Below are positions 7,954 through 17,711 of a stretch of DNA of 64,000 nt, piece by piece. The notes under the pieces are model-generated. The model saw nothing but the letters and a program-made list of their open reading frames with translations. It did not search any database and was not told the DNA's origin. Position 1 is the first letter of the stretch. The number at the start of each line of letters is the position of its first letter. The translations under genes and the position numbers were made by a program. Origin of the DNA: Echinicola sp. 20G (GTDB lineage Bacteria > Bacteroidota > Bacteroidia > Cytophagales > Cyclobacteriaceae); NCBI RefSeq assembly GCF_015533855.1, contig NZ_AP024154.1:1243001-1307000 (forward strand), read 5' to 3'.

Positions 7954-9555
7954 CTACTGGGCATCCCACCAAACGGTGTTGACCCATGTATCACCTCCCA
8001 TGCTGGAGATGGCATTTTGTAAGTTGGTACCATTGGTGGTGCTCTCAGAAGCTGGATAAGGCTGTCTCCTTGGAATCTGACCACCAGAGAAGTTACCAGT
8101 GTAGTTTATAGGAGTCAATTCAGGATAACCCGAACGCTTCCAGTTGTTCCAAGATTCCACAAAGTTCACCTGAATACCAGTTGTCGCCCAAATCTGCATA
8201 TTGATCATTTCTAAAGCGGCATCAGTCGTGCTTATATCCAACGGATTGGCATCTGCATAAGCTTGCGCGGCGGCCGTAGAGACTGTACCTCCACCAAATT
8301 TACCTATAGTGGTCATGGCTCCCAAAACACCTGCTTCATAATGCTCAGCAGCAGTCATTGGTGTACTATATCCTCTTACCGCAGCATCAGCCAATAACAA
8401 CTGAACCTCCGCATAAGTAAGGATAAACACCGGGGCTTCTCGATCCCTGTAGATTGCAGTAGGTCTGGAATAGGCACCAATTGGAGTCGCATCATCCCCA
8501 GTTCCCGTTGGACCGGGGAAATTAGGCTCATTGGAGATATCTGTAGCTCCGCCTTTAATATCATAACCGTTTGGCATACCGATTTGGGCAGCAGGATCAT
8601 TGTTCCCTACCACATTACCATTTCTATTGGCGGCAAGACCTGCTGGTGGCACTTCCGCAATCACGGATAATCTAGGATCATTACTTGCTTTCATGTAATC
8701 GATCAAAACATCTGACCAACGAACTTCATAAATATCATCTACTACATTCAAGGCATTGGCACTTGAGTTGGAATAACCATTGGCCTGGTCTGACACCAAA
8801 ACCGCTTCATCAGCTGGAGAAGCAAATACACCTCCAGCAATTGCTTTCTGTACATAACTTTGGGCAGTGGAAGGGTCAACCTCCACCAATCTCATCGCCA
8901 TTTTTAGCATCAATGAATAACCAAATTTCTGCCATTTTGCCACATCTCCGCTATAGAGCACATCATTCTTGATTTGATCTCCACTTGTACTTAACGTAGT
9001 CAATGCTGTTTCAAGATCAGCCAACATCGCCATGTACATGTCATCCTGAGAATCATAGACTGGTTGGGTAATTCCTTCTTCGGCCATTAAAGCCTCTGAA
9101 TAAGGAGCGTCTCCATAGATGTCCGTCACAAAAGAAAGAATCAGCACCTTCATAATTCCGCCTACTGCATTCAGGTTGGTGTAACCTTTCTCCATGGAAA
9201 GTTTCTGCATTTGGTTGACCCTTGAAGCCGCAGAGTAACCATTGCTCCAAACATTTTGAATATAGCTGTTAGTACTTCCCGAAGGCACATACTTGTCAGC
9301 ATTGGAGTAATAGTTTGCTCCACCTGTGGAAGTGGAAGCCATCACTTGCACCCACATACTTTGGAAAAGAATGGCACCAGTATAACCAGTGATCATATTT
9401 CCATAGTTATAAGATACCGTTGGCAGAATAAGATTGGGGTCAAAAACTTCCCCATCAGCCCTGTTTGGATCAGTGTTGATTTCTTCGAAATCACCGTCAC
9501 AGGCAGTGGTTGCCAGAAATAATCCTGTTAGGAATATGCTTATATATTTTTTCAT
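7954..9555 (-). CDS. SusD/RagB-like outer-membrane lipoprotein (SusD-like_2 type)
   Basis: The surface nutrient-binding partner of the adjacent SusC-type transporter. The signal MKKYISIFLTGLFLATTAC has a lipobox Cys, followed at once by DFEEINTDPN, a hallmark of the SusD-like_2 (PF12771) branch. Later blocks such as LILPTVSYNYG, WQKFGYSLMLKMAMRL and PVFILTYAEVQLLLADAA are typical TPR-like helices. At 533 aa it has the usual length. It is 2 bases downstream of susC, clearly co-transcribed. The SusD-like_2 branch is found with both peptide and glycan systems, so the substrate cannot be inferred; no glycoside hydrolase, peptidase or sigma/anti-sigma gene is attached to the pair. Confidence 0.95.
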   Translation of the reverse strand: MKKYISIFLTGLFLATTACDGDFEEINTDPNRADGEVFDPNLILPTVSYNYGNMITGYTGAILFQSMWVQVMASTSTGGANYYSNADKYVPSGSTNSYIQNVWSNGYSAASRVNQMQKLSMEKGYTNLNAVGGIMKVLILSFVTDIYGDAPYSEALMAEEGITQPVYDSQDDMYMAMLADLETALTTLSTSGDQIKNDVLYSGDVAKWQKFGYSLMLKMAMRLVEVDPSTAQSYVQKAIAGGVFASPADEAVLVSDQANGYSNSSANALNVVDDIYEVRWSDVLIDYMKASNDPRLSVIAEVPPAGLAANRNGNVVGNNDPAAQIGMPNGYDIKGGATDISNEPNFPGPTGTGDDATPIGAYSRPTAIYRDREAPVFILTYAEVQLLLADAAVRGYSTPMTAAEHYEAGVLGAMTTIGKFGGGTVSTAAAQAYADANPLDISTTDAALEMINMQIWATTGIQVNFVESWNNWKRSGYPELTPINYTGNFSGGQIPRRQPYPASESTTNGTNLQNAISSMGGDTWVNTVWWDAQ

Positions 9556-9557
9556 AA

Positions 9558-12500
9558 TCAGTCCAATTTGAAATTAAGGTTAAACCCGAAAGATCTGGTA
9601 CTCGGCAAACTGGTTCCTTCAATACCAGTATAATTGATGTTTGAACCAAAACTAGCCTCAGGATCAATATTGTCTGCTTTTCGCATCAAGATGGCCAGGT
9701 TCCTACCCACTAATGAAACATTCATTCCGCCCAACACCGGTGTATTGGCAAACCATTTGTCAGGGAAAGTGTAACCTAGTGTTACTTGTCTCAACTTGAT
9801 AAAGTCTCCATCAACCACACTCGTGCTGGTCACATTCTGGACCAATGCTTGGTAATAGCTTTGTGCGTCTGCAGTTACGCCATTGGTAGTAACTCCATCT
9901 TCTCTACCCACAAGCGTGTTTTTATGAAGGCCTCTGAAATGAGAGTAGAATTCTGTAGCTGACAACACTTTGTTGCCAAAGTTGTAATCGATCAAGAAAG
10001 AGAAATTAACTTGCTTAAACCTAAATTCGTTATTCCAACCACCATATACTGTCGGCAATACAGAACCATAATTTTTAAGCTCTCCTCTTACCGGAAGACC
10101 ACTGGCATCCACCATAATATCCCCATTACTATCATAAGCATAATCATAGGCTCTTATCTGAGGACCCGATTCGCCTACTACATATGCGGTTACGGCATTA
10201 CCCAAGGTAGCTCTGTTTTGTCCTAGGTTGACCGGATTATTGTTGTCATCCGTACTCAACACTTCATTTTTTACATTGGTGAAGTTAAAGGAAGAAGTCC
10301 AGCTGAAAGTTGGGGTTACAATCGGAGAACCTGAAACCAACAATTCTAAACCTTTATTGCTGGTAGATCCTGTAGCAACCACAGCACTGGTAAAACCAGA
10401 GGTAACACTCAGGTTAGCATTCATGATCTCGTCATGAGTGGTTTTATTAAAGTAGGCGACATCAAATGATAATCTTCCTTTAAAGAAACTCAAGTCCAAC
10501 CCAAATTCCAACTCATCAGTAGTAAACGGTTTAAGGGAAAGGTTTGGCAAAGCCGTAGGGGAAGAACCAGCAGGAACACCATTATAGGAGTTAGCTGAAG
10601 TGTAATAGAATTTACTTTGATAGGCATCAAAAGGCTCTCCACTGGTCACCGCATAAGAGGCTCTCAACTTACCAAAATCAAGAGCACTAACGTTCATAAA
10701 TTGACTAAAGATGAAGGCCATGCTCACTGAAGGAGAAAAGATACTATTATTATCTAATGGCAAGGTACTGTACACATCGTAACGTCCAGTAGTGGTCAAG
10801 GTCAAGAAATCCTTGTATGCAAAACCTAAGGAGTAATATCCCGAGTTTACTTCTCTTTCATTGTAATCATATGATCTTGAGAAAGTCTCTACGTTGAAAG
10901 GAGAATACAGATAAGGAAGTACAAATCGGCTACCTCCTACTCCAACAGTTTCGAATTTATTGTTTCGCTTATTAGCTCCTAAAACTGCATCCAACTCGAT
11001 ATCCTCAGTCAAATCAACCGTTGCTCCAAAAATGGCTTCTAGGTTCAATTCTGATCTTTCAGACTGGCCTCTTGAACTCAAATTACCTTTTAAGTCAGCC
11101 GAGTAAGCCAAACCATATGGATCAACACCAAAGAACTTGTCATTGGAAACATCATTACCCAATCTCAGCATAGCATAAATCTTATCTGTGAAGTTATACT
11201 TAGCGGATAAAGCACTTATGGTACGTCTTCTTCCCAAATCATTCTCTCCTTGATTGACAATAAAATAAGGGTTGGTCACATAGATATCGTCACTAAACAC
11301 AATCTCTGCTCCTGTTTCAGGATTATAACCTGGTGAAAAAATTGCTGGATTGATATTCGGTGCCAAGAACAAAAAGTTGTTCGGGTTTTTAGGTCCATCA
11401 CTTAAGAAAGGAATATTATCCGACTGCTGATCAATATAGTTGATCATAGCGGATACATTCAGCTTATCCGTCAAATTCTGCTCTACATTCAAGTTAATGG
11501 TATTCCTCTTCACACCACTGTTTGGAACAATTGAGTTGGCATCTAAATTTGATAAGGATAATCTGAAGGAACCCTCCGCAAAGCCTTTGGATACCGCCAC
11601 GGTATTGGTCAGGTTAGTCCCAGTCTCATAGAAATCAATATAGTTTTCTCCTGATGGCGAATAATTGTATTGATTACCATCATAGCCGATAACTTGACTA
11701 CCGTCCATTCGTGCTCCCCATGCTAGTCTACCTGTGGTTCTGGCGTCATCAGCAGTAGTTGGTTTAATACCGCCGGTACCTTGACCATATACATCTTGGA
11801 AATCGGTGAAGTCTACTGGCTGCTCAGCCATAAAGTTCATGGTATAGTTCAATGACCAATCACTTCCTTTCTTGCCTTTTTTGGTTGTAATTAAGATCAC
11901 CCCATTTGAAGCCCTTGAACCATAGAGAGCAGAAGCTGACTGACCTTTCAGCACCGTCATGGTTTCAATATCATCTGGACTGAGGTTACCGATGCCGTCT
12001 CCGTTATCACTACCTCCCCACTGACCGGCAGACCCTCTTTGAGAGTTGTCCATCGGAATACCGTTAATCACATAAAGTGGAGAGCCTGTACCGCTGATGC
12101 TAGGTAATCCCCTCAAGGTAATTTTAGCGGTTCCGCCTGGTCCACTACTTGTGCCTTTTACCACCAAACCGGCCACGCGACCCGCTAGGGAATTGGCCAC
12201 GTTGGTTTCACGGGCTTTGTTCAAAGTCTCACTGCCTACTTCCGTGACGGAGTAGCCCAACTTTTCTTTTTCCTTACTGATACCTAAGGCAGTTACCACC
12301 ACTTCTCCCAATTCTTCACTGTCCTGAACCAAAGCAACGTCAATGGTGCTTTTTCCGGCAACAGAAATTTCTTGGATTGTATAACCAATAAAGGAATATA
12401 CTACAATGGCATCTTCAGGTACACTCAATGAATACTTACCGTCAAGGTCTGTAGAGGTTCCTGATGAAGTTCCTTTTACGAATACGTTTACTCCGGGAAT

Positions 12501-12617
12501 GGCAGAACCATCACTCGCATCAGTAACAGTACCCGTAATCGTTTTGGTCTGCGCCCAGAGTGCATGACTGAACAGCACTAGCGCAAACAACAATAGGGCA
12601 TGTAATTTTTTTTTCAT
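9558..12617 (-). CDS. SusC/RagA-family TonB-linked outer-membrane transporter
   Basis: A 1019-aa TonB-dependent nutrient importer. After a signal peptide ending near ALWAQ comes a carboxypeptidase-D-like domain (about residues 25-100, TGTVTDASDG, PGVNVFVKG, DLDGKYSL), then LGEVVVTALG leading into the plug (about 110-230, with the SusC signature SALYGSRASNGVILITTKKG), and then the 22-strand barrel to the C-terminal FGFNLNFKLD. There is no N-terminal STN domain, so it is not the FecA-like signalling type. It pairs with the SusD-like lipoprotein. The leader upstream is a long AT-rich region, which probably holds the promoter. Confidence 0.97.
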   Translation of the reverse strand: MKKKLHALLLFALVLFSHALWAQTKTITGTVTDASDGSAIPGVNVFVKGTSSGTSTDLDGKYSLSVPEDAIVVYSFIGYTIQEISVAGKSTIDVALVQDSEELGEVVVTALGISKEKEKLGYSVTEVGSETLNKARETNVANSLAGRVAGLVVKGTSSGPGGTAKITLRGLPSISGTGSPLYVINGIPMDNSQRGSAGQWGGSDNGDGIGNLSPDDIETMTVLKGQSASALYGSRASNGVILITTKKGKKGSDWSLNYTMNFMAEQPVDFTDFQDVYGQGTGGIKPTTADDARTTGRLAWGARMDGSQVIGYDGNQYNYSPSGENYIDFYETGTNLTNTVAVSKGFAEGSFRLSLSNLDANSIVPNSGVKRNTINLNVEQNLTDKLNVSAMINYIDQQSDNIPFLSDGPKNPNNFLFLAPNINPAIFSPGYNPETGAEIVFSDDIYVTNPYFIVNQGENDLGRRRTISALSAKYNFTDKIYAMLRLGNDVSNDKFFGVDPYGLAYSADLKGNLSSRGQSERSELNLEAIFGATVDLTEDIELDAVLGANKRNNKFETVGVGGSRFVLPYLYSPFNVETFSRSYDYNEREVNSGYYSLGFAYKDFLTLTTTGRYDVYSTLPLDNNSIFSPSVSMAFIFSQFMNVSALDFGKLRASYAVTSGEPFDAYQSKFYYTSANSYNGVPAGSSPTALPNLSLKPFTTDELEFGLDLSFFKGRLSFDVAYFNKTTHDEIMNANLSVTSGFTSAVVATGSTSNKGLELLVSGSPIVTPTFSWTSSFNFTNVKNEVLSTDDNNNPVNLGQNRATLGNAVTAYVVGESGPQIRAYDYAYDSNGDIMVDASGLPVRGELKNYGSVLPTVYGGWNNEFRFKQVNFSFLIDYNFGNKVLSATEFYSHFRGLHKNTLVGREDGVTTNGVTADAQSYYQALVQNVTSTSVVDGDFIKLRQVTLGYTFPDKWFANTPVLGGMNVSLVGRNLAILMRKADNIDPEASFGSNINYTGIEGTSLPSTRSFGFNLNFKLD

Positions 12618-13254
12618 AGGTTGTTAATTAAGAAATTTGATAAAATAGGTGATTAATGTTTTTGTTAATAGACCATTAAACAGAGACTGAAATCAGTCCA
12701 TCCTTGTACTCAAAAGTTAAGATTATATAGTTACTTCAAACTATTGATTTTCCGATAATCATGAAATATATCCGTAAATCACTCAAATCTTAACCTTACT
12801 AAAGTTATCAAAACCATTTCAAAAAGAAAATGATTTTAATCTAAAAATTTTACATTAAATATTCTGACATATTTAATTTTTTATAGTATTTCTATTTAAA
12901 AATTGAAAATTTACCAACAAACATGTATTTTTCACCCCTATTTGAAAATTAATAATCATCATATCCAACTTACTGATTTTTGAAAAATCAAGGATTGAAA
13001 CTGATCAAAAACAAAAAATTATATTTTTAAATTTAAAATAAACCACGAACAAACTAATTATATTACATACAAATGCATATAATACATTTATCACACATAG
13101 TTATAAATGACTATTATAAGGTATTTTTACCTGAATCTAAAATGAAAAAAATTTATTAAAATTTTCTTCACATAAACATCATATTTCTTTCGCTTACTAA
13201 AATTGCTGCTCATTTATTGAATCTTTTCAATGAATACAAACTGTTAAACATGTA
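12618..13254. other. AT-rich leader of the susCD operon, no gene
   Basis: This 637-base stretch has no plausible coding frame and is extremely AT-rich, with many A and T tracts. It separates susC from the end of the PLP enzyme gene, both on the minus strand, so it most likely holds the susCD promoter and a long untranslated leader. I looked for CAAAnnTA (minus-strand TAnnTTTG) and found only near matches, and no recognisable riboswitch or small RNA fold. Confidence 0.6.
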
Positions 13255-14307
13255 TTAAATTGAAGCAATTACTTGAACCAGCTTTTCCAAATCAGATTTC
13301 TTGTGATACGCTGAAATAACAATTCTATCGATTGGTGGATCCTCAGCTCTCGGGTAAGAAAAAGAGGAAATGATAATTCCTTCTTCCAGTAGCTTGGCAG
13401 CCCAACCACATTCCTTAAACGTCACCACGGGAAAATGCTCCTCATAACTTAAACCAGGCATACCTTTAATCCTTTGGTAAAAAAATGCCATATTTTCCCT
13501 CAAAAGTTGCTGCTGTTGATCATAGAGATTTTCTGCCTCCAAAAATGCCTGACAATACCCAGGCGCCGGAGGAGAAGCTCCCATAAACAATGGACTTGAT
13601 CGCACTTTTCCTATGAATTTGGCATCACCTAAAATAATCCCCGCAGGAATAGCCAAGGCCTTTCCCAAAGACCCAGCAACAACTAAATTCACAGGCAAAC
13701 TTTTCCATTGTGAATAAGTCCCATATACTTCTCTCCCCAGGATACCAAAGGCATGACTATCGTCTATTAATAAGTAATAGGTATTATCAGGTGACAAAGA
13801 TCCAACCCATTCAAAATTATGTATGGCAGGCTTCATCGTATCTACCGCATTGGATAGGATTGCTACAGTCTTTCCCTGCATATTTTGGCTTTTCTTGATA
13901 CAATCAGTAGTAAACTCTAAAAATGCTTTGTCCTGATTGTAAATTAAATTAGGCGGTAAAATCGCTGGATGGGCATCAGGTGCCGCCCACATTTCATCAG
14001 CCATCTCTCCTAAAAGGGTGTGACAAATATATCCAGTCATAAACCCACTGCTGAGCAAGGCTGCATGAGGTGCTCCAGCTTTTTTGGCAAAATGCTCTTC
14101 CAATTGATCATATACCTCCAACTGCACATTGCTAAAGCGGCTGGCTCCGTGATTGGGACCGTATTGCTTTATTCCTGTTGTGATCAAATCCTCAAATTCC
14201 TGCACATTGCCCATCCCCAAATAAGCCGTGCCGCTGAAATAAAGATAATCTCTTCCTTCCCAAGGAATAACTCGATCGATTTTGTGCGCTATAGGATGAT
14301 GAGGCAT
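13255..14307 (-). CDS. PLP-dependent aminotransferase class I/II, AONS (BioF/Kbl)-like
   Basis: A fold-type I PLP enzyme resembling alpha-oxoamine synthases. Visible features are GPNHGASRFSNVQLEVYDQLE near the substrate loop, a cofactor-ring Asp/His motif LLIDDSHAFGILG, and the Schiff-base lysine in VVAGSLGKAL. At 350 aa it is shorter than BioF or Kbl (about 385-400), with a reduced N-terminus and modified glycine-rich loops, so the substrate is open. It lies 23 bases downstream of the dipeptide epimerase on the same strand, forming a two-gene operon. That linkage suggests use of an amino acid released from peptidoglycan or dipeptides; this is inference. Confidence 0.85.
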   Translation of the reverse strand: MPHHPIAHKIDRVIPWEGRDYLYFSGTAYLGMGNVQEFEDLITTGIKQYGPNHGASRFSNVQLEVYDQLEEHFAKKAGAPHAALLSSGFMTGYICHTLLGEMADEMWAAPDAHPAILPPNLIYNQDKAFLEFTTDCIKKSQNMQGKTVAILSNAVDTMKPAIHNFEWVGSLSPDNTYYLLIDDSHAFGILGREVYGTYSQWKSLPVNLVVAGSLGKALAIPAGIILGDAKFIGKVRSSPLFMGASPPAPGYCQAFLEAENLYDQQQQLLRENMAFFYQRIKGMPGLSYEEHFPVVTFKECGWAAKLLEEGIIISSFSYPRAEDPPIDRIVISAYHKKSDLEKLVQVIASI

Positions 14308-14330
14308 ATAAAATTATGGCCGATGTGCGG

Positions 14331-15341
14331 TTATAGTAGTTTAGCTCCAATTCCAGGCCCCTCCGGGAAAGTCACTTTTCCGGGAACAATTGTTACCCCA
14401 GAAGCGATATCCTTTGATAGCAGCATGGCTCCATCCATATCCACATAGTCCAATAATGGCGCTATATGAGCAATCGCAGTGATCCCAACAGAAGATTCTG
14501 TCATACAGCCCACCATGGTTTTCATTCCCAATTCTTTGGCTTTATAGAGCATTCTTAATCCTGGAGTTATCCCACCTGCTTTGACCAGCTTTACATTGAT
14601 TCCATGAAAAAGTCCATGACATTTTTCCACATCAGATTCTACAATACAACTTTCATCAGCAATTACCGGCAAAGCACTATGTTGATAAACCTCTTTCATT
14701 CCCTCCAGATCATCTTTGCCCAAAGGCTGTTCCATAAACTCCACATTGAGTTCTTTTAGCTCTGCAGAATAGGCAATTGCCTGATCTGCTGTCCAAGCAC
14801 AATTGGCGTCTATGCGAAAAACAGCATTGGTATGTTTCCTCAACTCCCTCACAATCTCCAAATCATGATTTGTGCCCAACTTGATTTTATAGATAGGCCA
14901 GTCTAGCTCCTTCATCTTCTCCACCATCTTTTCTGTACTCGCAATACCGATGGTAAAGTTGGTAGTAGGTATATTGGTCGGATCCAGCTTCAGGTAATCA
15001 TATAGTTTTACACCCTGCTTTTTGGTAAACAAATCCCAAGCGGCCAAATCCAGCGCACACTGGGCAAAAGGGTTTTGGGCAAATATCTCCTTACACTCCT
15101 CCCAAAGTGCTTCAGGACTTTCCCATTCACCTTTTTCCACAATAGGCTTTGCCGCTTCCAATGCTGCCGTCATATTTTCCACAGTCATCCCATAAAAAGG
15201 ATTGGTAGTGGATTCTCCCAAACCATAAAGTCCATCATCCTCCAATTGGACAATCAATGTTTCTTGTACATCACGACTTTGGTGCGCAATGGTAAAGGTA
15301 TGCTTCAAAGGAAGCTGTTTAATGAAAACCTGTAGCTTCAT
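14331..15341 (-). CDS. Dipeptide epimerase (L-Ala-D/L-Glu epimerase-like, enolase superfamily)
   Basis: An enolase-superfamily enzyme of the muconate lactonizing subgroup. The acid/base lysines are in YKIKLG (K152-x-K154) and VKLVKAGG (K251 region). Metal ligands are D178 (FRIDANCAW), E204 (FMEQPL) and D229 (VIADES). The C-terminal MVGCMTESSVG matches dipeptide epimerases, where it helps bind the dipeptide ends. In other bacteria such enzymes turn L-Ala-D-Glu from murein into L-Ala-L-Glu. It heads an operon with the AONS-like gene and is divergent from an M14 peptidase gene, a reasonable partner in murein peptide recycling. The exact dipeptide preference cannot be read. Confidence 0.92.
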   Translation of the reverse strand: MKLQVFIKQLPLKHTFTIAHQSRDVQETLIVQLEDDGLYGLGESTTNPFYGMTVENMTAALEAAKPIVEKGEWESPEALWEECKEIFAQNPFAQCALDLAAWDLFTKKQGVKLYDYLKLDPTNIPTTNFTIGIASTEKMVEKMKELDWPIYKIKLGTNHDLEIVRELRKHTNAVFRIDANCAWTADQAIAYSAELKELNVEFMEQPLGKDDLEGMKEVYQHSALPVIADESCIVESDVEKCHGLFHGINVKLVKAGGITPGLRMLYKAKELGMKTMVGCMTESSVGITAIAHIAPLLDYVDMDGAMLLSKDIASGVTIVPGKVTFPEGPGIGAKLL

Positions 15342-15546
15342 GATATATTGGGTATTTTAAAGTCCTTCGATATTAAATTTACATGAAGTTTAGTATTTTG
15401 ATTGATAATAAAAAGCGAATTTCAATTTCCTATAGCTTCTTCTATTCATCAAGGTCCATATTTCACTGAATTCAGGGATCGAAAAGTGATACTTTAAATT
15501 GTAATTTGATATTTGATGAGGAAAAGCTGAAAAAAACTCAAACAAG

Positions 15547-17055
15547 ATGATCAAAAACCAATTAGATAATTTGCCTATTTCTGCTTTTAGAAATGTCAGT
15601 TTTATAAGTTCATTCATTATAATATGCATACTTTTTTCCTGTAAAAGCCCTCAAGAAAAATTACACAAACTTTCTCCTTCCACCCTAAGTGCTGCTTATG
15701 AATCCGCCAAGGAATCTGCCATCACTCACAGAAGGTTCAAGCATCAAGACCTGCAACCCTTGATCAAAAAACATATAAGCACTTTCAAAGTCGAGGAACT
15801 GGGAAAATCGGTTCAAGGACGGTCAATTCACCAGCTGGAATATGGGGAAGGGGAAACCAAAGTGCTGCTGTGGTCCCAAATGCATGGGGATGAAAGTACC
15901 GCTACCATGGCCCTTTTTGATGTATTTAACTTCTTGGAAGCCAAAAGTGACACCTTTGAGGTGATCAGAAAGGTGATCAAGGAGCACCTAAAAATTCGTT
16001 TTATTCCCATGGTCAATCCCGATGGTGCAGAAGTTTTTACCCGACGCAATGCTTACGGCATAGACCTCAACCGGGATGCCATCAAGGAAGTTTCTCCCGA
16101 GGCTAGCATACTTAAATCAGCCCGAGAGGATTTCGGGGCGGAATTTGGCTTCAACCTCCACGACCAGCAGATCTATTATAATGTGGAACAAACTCCAAAA
16201 CCTGCCACCATATCTGTGCTTGCACCCGCTTTCAATTATAAAACTGAAATCAATGACGTGCGGGCCAGGGCCATGCAGGTGATTGTGGGCATGAACCGAA
16301 TTCTTCAGGAAGTTACTCCAGGGCAAGTAGGCAAATACAATGACGCGTTTGAACCAAGAGCCTTTGGGGATAATTTCCAGAAATGGGGAACCAGTACCAT
16401 CCTGATAGAATCTGGAGGCTATCCCAATGACCCTGAGAAGCAATATATCCGCCAGCTGAACTTTATGATCATCCTCAATGCCCTATATGAAATCGCCAAT
16501 GGCAACTATTCCCGATATGCCGTAGAAGACTACTTCCGCATCCCCGACAATGACAATATGCTCATGGACCTGATCCTGAAAACCGTATCCATCCATGATG
16601 GAGAAAACCAATACCAGTTAGATTTAGGCATTAAAAGACGCAATGTGGAAACAGAAAACGGCTATCATGTCAGTGGAAGGCTGGACGATGTAGGTGACCT
16701 CTCGGTGTATTATGGCTACAAAGAAATGGATGCTACTGGTATGGAATTCACTCTAGGAAAAGTAGCCGAAACCACTATAGATTCATTGAGTAGCATTAGC
16801 CAAGAAATGGCTTTTGAAATGCTCCATGAAGGCATCCTAGCAGTCAAAATAAAACATACCCCAGAAAACCCATTGCACGACCTGCCAATTTTGGTGCTTC
16901 AGGAAAAAGACAGCATCCCAAGCGGACACAGCATGGGAAGCCCGGCCAACTTCTTTTTAAAGAAAAATGGCGAGCTGGCTTATGCCATTGTCAATGGTTA
17001 CCTGATCGACCTAAAAAAACCAAAAGCTGAAGGCTTGAAACAAAGTGTTTGGTAA
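15547..17055 (+). CDS. M14-family zinc carboxypeptidase-like lipoprotein
   Basis: A 502-aa secreted metallopeptidase. The N-terminus ends in IICILFSC, a lipoprotein signal. The zinc site is visible as MHGDE (His-x-x-Glu) with the distal His in FNLHDQQ; NPDGAEVFTRRNAYGIDLNRD supplies the substrate-binding Arg/Asn and ILIESGG the catalytic Glu. About 200 C-terminal residues follow the peptidase domain and probably form an accessory domain. M14 enzymes include murein tripeptide amidases and gamma-D-Glu carboxypeptidases. It is divergent from a dipeptide epimerase operon, with 205 bases between starts, which hints at a shared role in peptide or murein turnover. Confidence 0.9.
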   Translation: MIKNQLDNLPISAFRNVSFISSFIIICILFSCKSPQEKLHKLSPSTLSAAYESAKESAITHRRFKHQDLQPLIKKHISTFKVEELGKSVQGRSIHQLEYGEGETKVLLWSQMHGDESTATMALFDVFNFLEAKSDTFEVIRKVIKEHLKIRFIPMVNPDGAEVFTRRNAYGIDLNRDAIKEVSPEASILKSAREDFGAEFGFNLHDQQIYYNVEQTPKPATISVLAPAFNYKTEINDVRARAMQVIVGMNRILQEVTPGQVGKYNDAFEPRAFGDNFQKWGTSTILIESGGYPNDPEKQYIRQLNFMIILNALYEIANGNYSRYAVEDYFRIPDNDNMLMDLILKTVSIHDGENQYQLDLGIKRRNVETENGYHVSGRLDDVGDLSVYYGYKEMDATGMEFTLGKVAETTIDSLSSISQEMAFEMLHEGILAVKIKHTPENPLHDLPILVLQEKDSIPSGHSMGSPANFFLKKNGELAYAIVNGYLIDLKKPKAEGLKQSVW

Positions 17056-17095
17056 TAGTAATTAGCTTCTTAAAATTAAACCTCTAATACTACCA

Positions 17096-17689
17096 ATGAA
17101 AGCCCTACTTCTTATTTGCTTCGCCCTTTTGAGTCAACAGCCAAAGTCAGCTTTTGCATGTATTTGCTCATCATTGACTACTTCACTTGCTAATGAAATG
17201 ATTTCTGATGCAAATTTGATTGTAGAAGGAGAATACATTAAAACTATCCATTTTGACGAAAACATGGAGAGACTTTTGAACAAAAGCGATTGGGGACGCA
17301 ACATTTTATTCAAAGTAAATAAAGTCCATAAAGGAAAAGTTAAATCGGATACTATAGCAATATATCAACACGGCGGATCATGCGACCGTAGCTTTCACAA
17401 GGGAGAAAAATATATTTTATTGACAAATAAAATTAAATCCTTTAAGTCAGTTAAGCTTCCTCACTTGAAAAAGGAACAATCTGAAGACTTTCAAGAGCCT
17501 CCACCGCCTCCTATGGAGCCTACCAAAAATGGAAAAGTAAGACGCTATAATGTACCCAAACCTTTTTTAGACTATTGGAACAACATAACTGAAAACTATA
17601 CTACCGTTACAATTAGCCTTTGTAATAGTTTTATTCAGGATTCTGATCACGGTGAATTTATCGAGAAAGAGCTTACGAAAAACCTCTAA
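17096..17689 (+). CDS. Secreted protein with N-terminal Cys-x-Cys, possibly NTR/TIMP-like
   Basis: A 197-aa exported protein. A signal peptide is followed at once by ACICSS, so a C-x-C pair would lie at or near the mature N-terminus. Next come VEGEYI, FKVNKVHKGKVKSDTIAIYQHGGSCDRSFHKGEKYILLT and a further Cys near the end. This arrangement (N-terminal CxC, beta-barrel blocks, GxSCx..F..GE.Y.L) resembles bacterial netrin/TIMP-like (NTR) domains. That assignment is by eye. It sits 40 bases after the M14 peptidase gene. A role as a protease-binding or lipid-binding barrel would be speculation. Confidence 0.65.
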   Translation: MKALLLICFALLSQQPKSAFACICSSLTTSLANEMISDANLIVEGEYIKTIHFDENMERLLNKSDWGRNILFKVNKVHKGKVKSDTIAIYQHGGSCDRSFHKGEKYILLTNKIKSFKSVKLPHLKKEQSEDFQEPPPPPMEPTKNGKVRRYNVPKPFLDYWNNITENYTTVTISLCNSFIQDSDHGEFIEKELTKNL

Positions 17690-17711
17690 CCGTAAAACAG
17701 AATTGACTTTA

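Noticed and set aside
8685..8972. Plus-strand open frames inside the susD and susC genes
   Set aside because: They are antisense to a complete, well-conserved SusCD pair and look like shadows.
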